Below, one piece after another: positions 34,519 through 42,963 of a stretch of 64,000 bases of DNA. Numbering within the stretch: position 1 is the stretch's first letter; every line of letters begins with the position of its first letter. The translations under genes and the position numbers were made by a program. The notes under the pieces are model-generated. The model saw only the letters and a program-made list of their open reading frames with translations, was not told the origin of the DNA and ran no database searches. The stretch is from Desulfosediminicola ganghwensis (GTDB taxonomy: Bacteria > Desulfobacterota > Desulfobulbia > Desulfobulbales > Desulfocapsaceae). The stretch is taken from contig NZ_CP050699.1 in NCBI RefSeq assembly GCF_005116675.2, forward strand, positions 5,155,001 to 5,219,000, given 5' to 3'.

Positions 34519-36519
34519 ATGAGCGAAAATTCCACAGCCAGAGATGCTCTCCCTATCAGGTTTCGGGCGCCATTGCTCGGGCTTGTCATGGCTATCGGCA
34601 TTTGCGCCATTACCCCGTTCAATAACATTTACCTCCAGGCTACTCCATTAGGCGGCGGGCACTTCCCCCTCGCACCCTTTTTTGTTTTCCTTCTGCTGTC
34701 TCTTCTCGTCTACCTGCTCGGCAAGATCCACTCATCACTGCAAATTCTCACCGGTGTGGAGTTGCTCATCGTCTGGATGCAGATGGTTATCGGCTCCGGA
34801 ATAGCCTACACAGGCCTGGCACGGACATTTTTAATCAATTTGACCGCACCGTATCATTACGCCACCCTGGGCAACCGCTGGCAACAGACACTTCATCCGC
34901 TGCTTCCACCAGCGCTCAGCCCCACCGATCCTGAATCCATAGAGCTCCTATACACGGGTATTCCGGGTGGCCGTGGTATGGGATGGTTTGAACTTGCCGG
35001 GCAGATTCCCTGGGTAGACTGGTTGAAGCCCTTGTTACTCTGGAGTGTGTTTATCTTTCTCAGTTACGGAGTCATGATTTGCCTGGTGAATCTCATTTCA
35101 CGACAATGGATCCACAATGAGCGTATGAATTTTCCATTGCTCAAGGTACCACAAACCATCAGCAGCGCCCTGGACAACAATGAATTTGGTGCGCTCTTTT
35201 TCAATAAGTTCCTGATCGCCGGCATCAGCCTGCCAGTGTTCCTGCATCTCATCAATGGCCTCAGTGTTTATTATCCAACTATCCCTCCGATACCAACCTT
35301 ACTGCTGGCTGCACCCTATATAGCAGAAAGCGGTCTGCTGGTTGGATTCAGTAAACTCAAACTCTATTTTTATCCTGCCTTCATAGGCTTCGCCTTTCTC
35401 ACCTCCCGCCAGATCTCTTTCTCTTTCTGGTTCTTTTTTCTGATTGGCGGGCTGTTCTTTGGAGTGCTGAACCTGCTCGGCTACTCCATCCCTCAATCGG
35501 AACTCGGCATTACCTTTGGCCCAACCCTGACACGCCCGGAAGAAATGCAGATGATCGGTGCCTATGGAGTGTTTTTTCTGTTTCTGGTCTGGCTTGCCCG
35601 TCATCACCTGTTGACGGTAACCAAACAATCATTCCTGCTGATGCCACCATCAGCCGTTCGCTCCGAGTGGTTTGATGTCCGCTTATCGTTTTGGGGACTT
35701 TTTCTGGGAGGAGCCGGCATAATAGCCTGGTACGTCTGGTTGGGGATGAACGTCGTCACCGCGGGTCTGCTGGTTGGCGCATTCTTCATGATCAGCCTGG
35801 TCGCAGCCCGCATTATCTGCCAGGGTGGTCTGGCCTATTTTACCCTGACCGCCGCTCCCATGGATGGCCTCATTGCCCTGTTCGGTACCAAGCTCTTTGC
35901 CGGCACCGGAGGTCTACTGGCCGGCATGAGCCAGAAAGCTCTTTTTGTCGACTTACGCGAATCCCTCATGCCCTCCCTGGTTCATGGCAGGAGTATTCAT
36001 CAGAATCGTCAACCGGCATTCATACTCTTCGGTTCACTTGTATTGACCATACTACTCAGCACCGTTGCCTCAGTAGTTGCCATGATGCTGCTCTGCTATC
36101 GATTCGGCATCAGGGAGCTCCAGCTCGAATGGGCAAATCGGACGACACTGGCGGTTTTTGAAAACATTAACAGACTCATCTCCGCACCAGTGGAGTCCGG
36201 AACCTGGGTCTTTATCTTCGCCTTGATCGGTGCGCTCATCATGCTGGTGCTGGTTGTCTGCTACCACCGGCTCTACTGGTGGCCAATTCACCCCATCGGC
36301 TACCTTACCGCATATAGCTCAGCGATGCGTATCCTCTGGGTCAGCTTTTTTATTGGCTGGGCATGCAATGCCCTCTGCATGCGCTATGGCGGGATACACC
36401 TGTTTCGAAAGCTGCAGTTCTTCTTCATTGGCCTGATTATCGGAGACTTCCTGATGGGCGGGGGCTGGGCTATTGTCGGCCTGTATACCGGTACCAGCTA
36501 CAAGGTGCTGCCCGATTAG
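34519..36519 (+). CDS. OPT-like multi-pass membrane protein, first copy
   Basis: A 666-residue integral membrane protein with about 14-15 hydrophobic helices. Segments such as NNIYLQATPLGGGHFPL near the N-terminus and RIICQGGLAYFTLTAAPMD near 435-455 recall an uncharacterised oligopeptide-transporter-like group (from memory, the DUF6785/DUF6784 type). The gene starts directly after the stop of the M28-FtsX fusion (TGAATG), which couples their translation. A transport role, possibly for peptides or lipid-linked compounds, is inferred from fold alone. No signal peptide or catalytic motif was recognised. Confidence 0.72.
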   Translation: MSENSTARDALPIRFRAPLLGLVMAIGICAITPFNNIYLQATPLGGGHFPLAPFFVFLLLSLLVYLLGKIHSSLQILTGVELLIVWMQMVIGSGIAYTGLARTFLINLTAPYHYATLGNRWQQTLHPLLPPALSPTDPESIELLYTGIPGGRGMGWFELAGQIPWVDWLKPLLLWSVFIFLSYGVMICLVNLISRQWIHNERMNFPLLKVPQTISSALDNNEFGALFFNKFLIAGISLPVFLHLINGLSVYYPTIPPIPTLLLAAPYIAESGLLVGFSKLKLYFYPAFIGFAFLTSRQISFSFWFFFLIGGLFFGVLNLLGYSIPQSELGITFGPTLTRPEEMQMIGAYGVFFLFLVWLARHHLLTVTKQSFLLMPPSAVRSEWFDVRLSFWGLFLGGAGIIAWYVWLGMNVVTAGLLVGAFFMISLVAARIICQGGLAYFTLTAAPMDGLIALFGTKLFAGTGGLLAGMSQKALFVDLRESLMPSLVHGRSIHQNRQPAFILFGSLVLTILLSTVASVVAMMLLCYRFGIRELQLEWANRTTLAVFENINRLISAPVESGTWVFIFALIGALIMLVLVVCYHRLYWWPIHPIGYLTAYSSAMRILWVSFFIGWACNALCMRYGGIHLFRKLQFFFIGLIIGDFLMGGGWAIVGLYTGTSYKVLPD

Positions 36520-36544
36520 CTTTAAATAATACAATTACGCGACC

Positions 36545-38503
36545 ATGTATGATGACAAGGAATTAAAAGAATATCGGGATCTGCTTCCACCGCCAACCCA
36601 CTTTGAGGAGGGTTTTGACTGGAAGACCATCATCGGCGCCATCTTCATCGGCTTCCTGATGATGCCCGGTTCCATGTACCTGCAGCTTGTCATCGGCCAG
36701 GGTATTGGTCCTGCCGCCCGCTGGGTTACCATCATACTCTTTGCCGAAATCGCTAAGCGTGCCCACTCCGACCTTAAACAACAGGAAATTTTCCTGCTTT
36801 ATTATATGGCAGGTGCCGCACTTGCCTCCCCTTTTTCCGGTTTGCTATGGAACCAGTACCTGGTTCAATCTGATGCATCACGCATGCTCGGAGTCACCGA
36901 GTTCATTCCCACCTGGGTGGCACCGGGCGCTGACTCTGCCTCCATGGTTGAGCGGACCTTTTTCCATCGTGACTGGCTGATCCCTATATTGCTGTTGGTC
37001 GGCTCCCAGATCATTCAGCGCATCGATCACTTTGGTCTCGGTTACGCGTTGTACAGGATAACTTCGGATGTGGAACGGCTGCCTTTTCCAATGGCACCTG
37101 TTGCCGCTCTCGGCACAATGGCGCTGGCCGAGTCGACAGAAGAGCGTGAAAAAAGCTGGAAATGGCGGGTATTTTCCATCGGCGGAATGATTGGACTTAT
37201 TTTCGGGAGCATCTATGTGGTGCTGCCCATCATCACCGGACTCATTTTCACAGAACAGATCCGACTGATTCCCATCCCCTGGATAGAACTGACCAGTTAC
37301 ACCGAAGGCTTCCTTCCCGCAGTGGCAACGGGGCTGCAGCTCGACCTCGGCCTCATGTTCGTAGGCATGGTTCTCCCCTTCTGGGCAGTAATTGGCGGGC
37401 TTATCGGTTTGATAATTACCATCATTCTCAACCCGCTCCTCTATTCATGGGGCATTCTTGAACGATGGCATCCGGGCATGGCCACGGTAGACACCGTATT
37501 TGCCAATAATTTTGATTTTTATATGAGCTTCGGCATCGGTCTGGGCCTTGCGATTGGCTGCATCGGTGTCTGGTCGGTTGTCCGCTCGTTCAGAGCCGGC
37601 AAAGACCAGCGCGGTTCACTGCACGATCTTTTCAACCCGCCTCCGGGGAGGGGGGATTTCAACTTCTGGATATCCATCGCTATCTATCTATTTTCCACCC
37701 TAGCCTACGTTGGGCTCTGTGTCTGGCTGGTACCGTCATTCCCCTGGATTTTCTTCCTTGCCTATGGCTTTATCTACACCCCGATAATCAGTTACATAAC
37801 CGCACGCATGGAAGGAATAGCCGGCCAGTTTGTCAGCCTGCCACTGGTACGAGAGGCGAGTTTCATTGCCGGGGCACGTTTTTTCGGCTATCAGGGCATC
37901 GAGATCTGGTACGCCCCTATCCCTATCCACAATTACGGTGAAGCAACCGTACAATTCAGGCAGATAGAACTGACCGGTACCTCGATCCGTGGAATCATCA
38001 AAGCAGAGCTGCTGGTTTTCCCTGTGGTGATGATCGCCAGCCTGATGTTTTCCCAGTTTATCTGGCGACTGGCTCCCATCCCATCTGCCAGCTATCCTTT
38101 CGCCCAGGAACTCTGGCATCTCCAAGCCCTGAATACTTTACTGATGCAGACCTCCACCCTGGAAGGCAACTCCATGTTCTACCAGGCGCTGGACGGCTCA
38201 ACCATCTTTACCGGTCTTGGCTTTGGTCTGCTGATGTATATGATGCTCAGTTTTCTGGGACTTCCTATACTGCTCATTTACGGTGTAGTGCGTGGCCTTG
38301 GCCAATCAACTCCTCACGGTATGGTCCTTGAAGTCGCCGGCGCTCTGCTGGGAAGATATTTTTTCCTGAAAAAATTCGGGCCGATGTGGCGTCAGTATGC
38401 ACCGGTGCTCCTTGCAGGGTTTTCATGTGGCATGGGGCTATCCGGCATGTTCGCCATGGGTTTCGCCCTTATCATGAAATCCCTCAACTATATGGCGTAC
38501 TAG
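36545..38503 (+). CDS. OPT-like multi-pass membrane protein, second copy
   Basis: A 652-residue multi-pass protein of the same OPT-like type as its left neighbour, starting 25 bases after it. It opens with a cytoplasmic stretch (EYRDLLPPPTHFEEGFDW) and then about 14 helices, including MMPGSMYLQLVIGQGIGPAARW and FGLGYALYRITSDVERLPFPMAPVAALG (quoted in part). Sequence identity to the 34519 product is low by eye, so the pair may form a heterodimer rather than be recent duplicates. Function unknown. Confidence 0.72.
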   Translation: MYDDKELKEYRDLLPPPTHFEEGFDWKTIIGAIFIGFLMMPGSMYLQLVIGQGIGPAARWVTIILFAEIAKRAHSDLKQQEIFLLYYMAGAALASPFSGLLWNQYLVQSDASRMLGVTEFIPTWVAPGADSASMVERTFFHRDWLIPILLLVGSQIIQRIDHFGLGYALYRITSDVERLPFPMAPVAALGTMALAESTEEREKSWKWRVFSIGGMIGLIFGSIYVVLPIITGLIFTEQIRLIPIPWIELTSYTEGFLPAVATGLQLDLGLMFVGMVLPFWAVIGGLIGLIITIILNPLLYSWGILERWHPGMATVDTVFANNFDFYMSFGIGLGLAIGCIGVWSVVRSFRAGKDQRGSLHDLFNPPPGRGDFNFWISIAIYLFSTLAYVGLCVWLVPSFPWIFFLAYGFIYTPIISYITARMEGIAGQFVSLPLVREASFIAGARFFGYQGIEIWYAPIPIHNYGEATVQFRQIELTGTSIRGIIKAELLVFPVVMIASLMFSQFIWRLAPIPSASYPFAQELWHLQALNTLLMQTSTLEGNSMFYQALDGSTIFTGLGFGLLMYMMLSFLGLPILLIYGVVRGLGQSTPHGMVLEVAGALLGRYFFLKKFGPMWRQYAPVLLAGFSCGMGLSGMFAMGFALIMKSLNYMAY

Positions 38504-38605
38504 CTGCTCTCCACCGTTGTCCGGGGCCTGCAGCAGCCAGGTGAACCGACTGAACAGGTTGTGCCCCTTCATTCATTGTTCGATTTACAGCCACAATACA
38601 TTGTC

Positions 38606-38634
38606 TTGACATGATGGTCCGATATGAGCATATT
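38606..38634 (+). promoter_or_regulatory. Possible internal promoter before the 38777 gene
   Basis: -35 TTGACA at 38606-38611, 17-base spacer, -10-like CATATT at 38629-38634, about 140 bases before the ATG. It sits in the only long gap (273 bases) inside the 28059-40725 locus. Confidence 0.42.
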
Positions 38635-38776
38635 TGATATAGAGCTCTGGAAATACAGCAGATTCAAGCCCATTTGATTATATCTCATCCTAATCTCGCA
38701 CCAACTTCATCAATGGGCAGCACATTTCTTACCGCTCTTATCCACATATAGCCTTAACGAGCCTGCAGGAGTGATT

Positions 38777-39382
38777 ATGTCAAAACTCTATATACTGACC
38801 CTTTTATCAACGCTGACGATCTTCACCCTTTCTTACTCTGGTGCATCGCTTGCAACATCTGAGGTACCACTCGGGGTTGGCGGCTTTGCCCTCGGTAATA
38901 ATATTGACAACTACCCGGACCTGATGGAGACCAATTACCTCCAGGAGACAGTCGTTACCGACTGGAGAGGGTTTCGTAAAGGTGTCCTCAGCTACGGGAC
39001 CTGCAAATACAACAGGCAGATCCTCAAAATACAAATGAAGTACGTCGATTCAAGCCAGGACTTTTATGAAACTCTTCTGCAAAAGTTCAAGGCCAAATTT
39101 GGGCCCCCGGACGAATGGAAAGGCGATTCGTTTGGCATTCTCAGGAACTGGAAATGGTATTTTACAGACAGTCAGGACAGATCTGTCAGCCTGGTTCTGC
39201 AACACAACCTTCGTAACCCCAACGAGACCACTGGTAACATGGTTAAGATTTCCTTTCCACAACTACTCGAGGAAGAGCGACTTTGCTTCAACAGGAAATG
39301 CGAGGAAATGAGAAACGACCACGACCGGGAGCGTATTGAAGAGATAAAAAAGCCAGACTGGAAATTTATGATCCCAGACTAA
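38777..39382 (+). CDS. Secreted hypothetical protein
   Basis: A 201-residue protein from the ATG at 38777 (CAGGAG seven bases upstream). A signal peptide covers residues 1-26 (hydrophobic core then SLA-like end). The mature part is a compact alpha/beta region with GVGGFALGNNIDNYPDL, KFKAKFGPPDEWKGD, KWYFTDSQDRSVSLVLQHN and a charged C-terminal helix containing two cysteines (LCFNRKC). The start resembles periplasmic proteins with a G-x-x-LG repeat that measure mismatch in a domain, but no family is recognised. It begins the second part of the unusual locus. Confidence 0.7.
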   Translation: MSKLYILTLLSTLTIFTLSYSGASLATSEVPLGVGGFALGNNIDNYPDLMETNYLQETVVTDWRGFRKGVLSYGTCKYNRQILKIQMKYVDSSQDFYETLLQKFKAKFGPPDEWKGDSFGILRNWKWYFTDSQDRSVSLVLQHNLRNPNETTGNMVKISFPQLLEEERLCFNRKCEEMRNDHDRERIEEIKKPDWKFMIPD

Positions 39383-39413
39383 AAAAATTAACCATCGTTT
39401 TTTTTATAACATC

Positions 39414-40376
39414 ATGCTGACATTCGATACCACCGAGCCAATCCGGCGAATTGGCTGGAACAATATCCAGCTTGAACTTCCCAGTGGCTGGGAAACCATC
39501 GTATCAGGTGACAGGAACCTGCTCATTGAACAAAACTTCAAGCCGCTCATTGACTTACGCTGGGAAAAAGACAATGGCAGACGCGACCTTTCCGATGTGT
39601 TTCTCTCTATCCAGAACGTTCTTGGTAAACGCTCGGGATGCCCAGTGGATAAAGTAGATGTGCCGGATGAGCTTGCCCGGCTTGCCTCCCAGACAGGCTG
39701 TATAGCGTTCAGCTGGGCAGCAACAGCTGGACCTCAGTGTCAGGATAGTGAACAAAAAATCAATGGTGTACTCTGGCGTTGCCCGGATTGTGATACTATC
39801 GTGATCGGCCAGTTATACAATCACCCGACTATCGGCCTGAACGCACTCGTCTCTGCTCTCGCCTCAATCCGTTGCCACCAAGATGATGCCGACGCCGACG
39901 CGAGCGACTCAAGTTATTGGTCAATTCAGGACATCAAATTAACCCTGCCTGCCTCCTGCAGGATGTCAGCTCACTCCTTTCAGGCTGGCCTGACCCGGCT
40001 GACTTTTCAGGAAAACGATATGCAGCTTCATTTCTGCCGCCTAGCCCCAGCCAGGCAGAGATTACAACAAGGCTCTATATCTCAATTACTCACCAATCTT
40101 CTGGGTAAAGATTCTGAGTACCAGGGGCTCTACGAATCATCTCATCTTTATGAGTGTATAAGTTCTCCACCGCTCACCCAGCAAATGTTGAAGAGATTGA
40201 AGCGACAGCATCCATTTCGCTGGGGTCGAATCTGGCATGATGAAGGCTCTAACCGCCTCCTCTCTGTGATTGCAGAAAGCAGCCACCCCATAGACCTCGA
40301 AAAGGTCCACAGACTTTGCGATAAATATGAAATTATTGACTCCCGGAAAGAGCACAAAGCCTCAGAGTCCCCCTAA
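39414..40376 (+). CDS. Hypothetical protein, co-transcribed with PqqD-like protein
   Basis: A 320-residue soluble protein of no recognised family. It seems to have two related halves: an N-terminal domain opening with WNNIQLELPSGWETI (about 15-150) and a C-terminal domain with SIQDIKLTLPASCRMS (about 168-300), both resembling a beta-rich fold. A CPDCD motif occurs near 123-127. No signal peptide or membrane segment. Its 3' end overlaps the PqqD-like gene by 50 bases, so the two products are probably made together and may interact. Confidence 0.68.
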   Translation: MLTFDTTEPIRRIGWNNIQLELPSGWETIVSGDRNLLIEQNFKPLIDLRWEKDNGRRDLSDVFLSIQNVLGKRSGCPVDKVDVPDELARLASQTGCIAFSWAATAGPQCQDSEQKINGVLWRCPDCDTIVIGQLYNHPTIGLNALVSALASIRCHQDDADADASDSSYWSIQDIKLTLPASCRMSAHSFQAGLTRLTFQENDMQLHFCRLAPARQRLQQGSISQLLTNLLGKDSEYQGLYESSHLYECISSPPLTQQMLKRLKRQHPFRWGRIWHDEGSNRLLSVIAESSHPIDLEKVHRLCDKYEIIDSRKEHKASESP

Positions 40377-40725
40377 ACCGAGCAGATCCGAGGCGCTGGC
40401 CTGTGTTCCGGTAATTATGCCCCAGGCCCAGTGGGTTAAACAGGAAAACGGTGATATTCTGGTCGAATACCCCTTTGTTGCCAAGCCACTGTTACAAGCA
40501 ATTTTCAACCGCTTCAACGGTGCAAATCAACAGAAATTAACCAGAAAACTACAATTGGATGGTCTTGGCAGCCAGGTATGGGCAGCCATCGATGGTGAAA
40601 AATCGGTTGCGGAACTTATCAGGGATTTCGCAGAATCCTCAACAATGTCAATGCAGGAAGCGGAATTATCGGTAACGACCTTTCTACGGGAACTGGGAAA
40701 GCGAGGCCTCATTCTATTGCGTTAA
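40327..40725 (+). CDS. PqqD-like protein
   Basis: A 132-residue protein. Residues 1-28 are a Pro/Lys-rich tail, then a PqqD-type winged helix: VKQENGDILVEYP, QLDGLGSQVWAAIDGEKSV, LIRDFAESSTMS and VTTFLRELGKRGLILL. It starts inside the end of the preceding gene. PqqD-like domains recognise leader peptides for modifying enzymes, but no such enzyme is in the locus, so here it may act as a protein-protein adaptor. It is the last plus-strand gene of the unusual locus. Confidence 0.8.
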   Translation: MKLLTPGKSTKPQSPPKPSRSEALACVPVIMPQAQWVKQENGDILVEYPFVAKPLLQAIFNRFNGANQQKLTRKLQLDGLGSQVWAAIDGEKSVAELIRDFAESSTMSMQEAELSVTTFLRELGKRGLILLR

Positions 40726-40775
40726 CAACCGCGCTTTTGGACAACAATACTCAACCCCGGTCAGCAGCAACCTGA

Positions 40776-41612
40776 TCATGAGAGGTCAATGCCTAATTGA
40801 CGCGCCAGCATTTGCAGATCAACCCAGGTCGCGCGTTTCATCTCGGGATTCTGCAGTAAATATGTAGGATGATAGGTTGCTATCAGGGGAATGCGTTTCC
40901 CCTCGCCCAGCTGGTAGCTGTGCAATCTGCCACGTAACCGGGAAAGAGACTCAGAACGGTTGAGCAGTGCTTTGGTCGCTATAACCCCCATGGAGAAAAT
41001 CACTTCAGGTTCTACCGCCATAACCTGGCGCTGCAGATAACCAAAGCAGGCACGGGCATGCTCCGCCTTCGGTTGCTCAGACCTGGCAATGCCGCATTTA
41101 ATCACATTGGTTATAAATACGTCCTCGGGCTTTATGGTGATAGCGCCCATCATCTTGCCAAGCATCCTGTCCTGCTCTATGCCAAACAGCGTATTACTGA
41201 CCAGATTATCCGGATTCTCCACCGCCAGCCAGTCACCTACTATTGCAATACGCACCTTTGGCTTGCCGCTACCGGGAACCGCCACAATCCTCTTTTCACC
41301 CAAGCCGCACCGCTTACAGTTTTTGACCTCAACCGCAATTTCTTCAAGCAATGCCCCCTTCTGCTCGGCTGTCCTGTTGTCAACTCGAAGTGACGGTGCG
41401 GGCGAGGGAGTTTCTATCCCTGTTACGCCGGGGCGAACCGGCTTGCTAACCACAGCCTGAGGTCGCATCTCTTCTGCCAAAGCTGGAGATACAACCCTGG
41501 TATTCAGAAATTTCCGGACATCATCACCGGCGGGATAATTCTCGATACCGAGCAGGCTGTGATATTTAAGCGTCGCCTGAATATCCCGAACAATGGAAAA
41601 GTGATCTGACAT
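40776..41612 (-). CDS. Uracil-DNA glycosylase superfamily protein, Fe-S (family 4-like)
   Basis: A 278-residue protein. After an N-terminal extension of about 85 residues comes CKRCGLG, then VRIAIVGDWLAVENPD, VFITNVIKCG, ACFGYLQRQV, VIFSMGVIATKALL and ATYHPTYLLQNP. Four cysteines placed as in family 4 enzymes would bind a 4Fe-4S cluster. Motif 1 departs from the usual GEAPGxxED, reading GDWLAVEN, while motif 2 (HPTYLL) is normal, so activity on uracil is not certain. Removal of uracil or another deaminated base from DNA is the family role. Confidence 0.8.
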   Translation of the reverse strand: MSDHFSIVRDIQATLKYHSLLGIENYPAGDDVRKFLNTRVVSPALAEEMRPQAVVSKPVRPGVTGIETPSPAPSLRVDNRTAEQKGALLEEIAVEVKNCKRCGLGEKRIVAVPGSGKPKVRIAIVGDWLAVENPDNLVSNTLFGIEQDRMLGKMMGAITIKPEDVFITNVIKCGIARSEQPKAEHARACFGYLQRQVMAVEPEVIFSMGVIATKALLNRSESLSRLRGRLHSYQLGEGKRIPLIATYHPTYLLQNPEMKRATWVDLQMLARQLGIDLS

Positions 41613-41912
41613 GAAATTTTATTTAAATACGAAGATTGATAGGTGCATTGACTACCACAAGTTGACTGTTACTTTACCACACTGTGTTTACCGGCGCCAC
41701 TCACTACAAGGTACTACAGATGACCGCTACTACACAGTAGCAATTCCATGCTTTTTTTACAAAAGTACTACAAAAAGAGAAGCATTTTTTATGAGCATAT
41801 GCTAACGTGATGTGACACGCTGTGGTTGTAATTGTTATGACCTGCTCCTCAAGTTTGCAGTTTTGGTTCCTCCGGGCAGAAACCCCATCACAAGCAATAC
41901 AAGGACAATGAC
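41613..41912. other. Divergent intergenic region, nothing firm
   Basis: A 300-base AT-rich gap between the divergent glycosylase-like gene and the HTH gene. It has repeated TACTACA-like words (ACTACAAGG, TACTACAG, CTACTACACAG, GTACTACAAAAAG) at about 41704-41780 and an imperfect ATGCTT/AAGCAT inverted repeat near 41750-41786. No clear promoter pair is seen. Confidence 0.45.
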
Positions 41913-42284
41913 ATGGACAAACAGGAATTCAGGAAGTCTCGCAAAAAACTCGCCAAGACCCAAAAGCAACTCTCCGAATTGTTGGGAATGTCACTAAAAA
42001 CGATACACAGCTATGAACAGGGCTGGCGGACCATTCCGACCCATATCGAACGCCAGCTTTACTTCCTGCTTATCCATCAACGAGGCCGCAACAACCACCT
42101 TACACCGTGCTGGGATAAAAAACAGTGTGATGTGAAGGAGCAGTGTCCGGCATATGAATATCAGTCAGGTCATCTTTGCTGGTTCCTCTGCGGCACCCTC
42201 TGCGAATGCACCCAGGACGCTACCAATAAAAGTAAGCTGAGTGTTTGTAGAGAGTGTGAGATCTTCACCTCACTGCTTGATTAA
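41913..42284 (+). CDS. HTH (XRE-like) regulator with Cys-rich C-terminal domain
   Basis: A 123-residue protein. Residues 5-50 are an XRE-type helix-turn-helix (KLAKTQKQLSELLGMSLKTI, then YEQGWRTIPTHIERQ). The C-terminal half has eight or more cysteines: CWDKKQC, VKEQCPAY, HLCWFLCGTLCEC and SVCRECEIF. The CW...C...CPAY...CW...C...C..C pattern recurs in many deltaproteobacterial proteins and probably binds zinc or an Fe-S cluster, giving a metal, redox or oxygen sensor. The binding ligand is inferred. Ribosome-binding site AAGGA. Confidence 0.8.
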   Translation: MDKQEFRKSRKKLAKTQKQLSELLGMSLKTIHSYEQGWRTIPTHIERQLYFLLIHQRGRNNHLTPCWDKKQCDVKEQCPAYEYQSGHLCWFLCGTLCECTQDATNKSKLSVCRECEIFTSLLD

Positions 42285-42721
42285 TTTCCCATCGTTGTCT
42301 GTTTCAGGGCATTGTTCAGTGCCCTGAAACAGAAACCCAATCTTCATCTCCATTGCTTCCGCCAACAATTCCTTCCGGTGTCCTTGCTCTCTTTTCAAGC
42401 AATACCTATACTTAAGCCAAAGATTTCGTGATTACTTGCACAATTTTCGCACCCTATTGAAACCTATCACACTTACGTTTCAATTTGTGGTGCTTTTCAG
42501 GGCGACAATATGCACTCTGTAACTGTAAATCTTATTTTAGCCATTCGAGGATACGACAACTGCCCCCATACGCTCAGTGATCAGGTATGTGCGGCAGATT
42601 ATATCGCTATTCCCTTGATATCTCGATTATTGAATCAGAAAGCACATGAACGTCGGGTTAACTGACTTTAACAGGAAATATGGTTACTATTTCCGGAATT
42701 TCGTACAGACAGGAGAAGCAA
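42285..42721. other. 437-base intergenic region with two inverted repeats
   Basis: Besides the hairpin at 42301-42330 the region holds a nested inverted repeat at 42449-42493: outer arms GCACC/GGTGC and inner arms ATTGAAAC/GTTTCAAT around a 13-base loop. The rest is AT-rich. It ends with the ribosome-binding site (AGGAG) of the FmdB gene. A small RNA or an operator is possible but not shown. Confidence 0.5.
42301..42330. repeat. 11-bp perfect hairpin after the HTH gene
   Basis: GTTTCAGGGCA (42301-42311) and TGCCCTGAAAC (42320-42330) are perfect complements around an eight-base loop, 16 bases after the HTH stop. There is no T run downstream, so it may end transcription only weakly or stabilise the mRNA 3' end. 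Confidence 0.75.
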
Positions 42722-42928
42722 ATGCCGATGTATGAGTTTGAATGTCTCGACTGCAACAACGTATTTGAGGTAATCGTGCGCAACGCCGATGCAGCCAAAG
42801 ACGTGACATGCAAAAGCTGTAACAGCGCCAATATCAGAAAGAACCTTTCCGCTGGAAGTTTTCACTCAAAGAGCAAGGGTACCGCTCTGCCCGGCGCCGG
42901 ATGCACCGCAAGGGGAGGATTTACCTGA
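42722..42928 (+). CDS. FmdB family zinc-ribbon protein
   Basis: A 68-residue protein from the ATG at 42722, which has a good ribosome-binding site (AGGAG). It begins MPMYEFECLDCNNVFE and contains the second pair CKSC, giving the CxxC...CxxC zinc ribbon of the FmdB/RPA12-like family. The tail is Gly- and Ser-rich (KSKGTALPGAGC). The family is widespread and of uncertain role, originally linked to formamidase expression. The upstream in-frame start at 42680 is less likely. Confidence 0.85.
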   Translation: MPMYEFECLDCNNVFEVIVRNADAAKDVTCKSCNSANIRKNLSAGSFHSKSKGTALPGAGCTARGGFT

Positions 42929-42963
42929 GGTTAATGTTCTGTACTGTGCTCCCGTGGGGAGTC

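Noticed and set aside
42301-42330. Strong hairpin as an intrinsic terminator
   Set aside because: There is no T run on either strand after the stem, so it is reported only as an inverted repeat.
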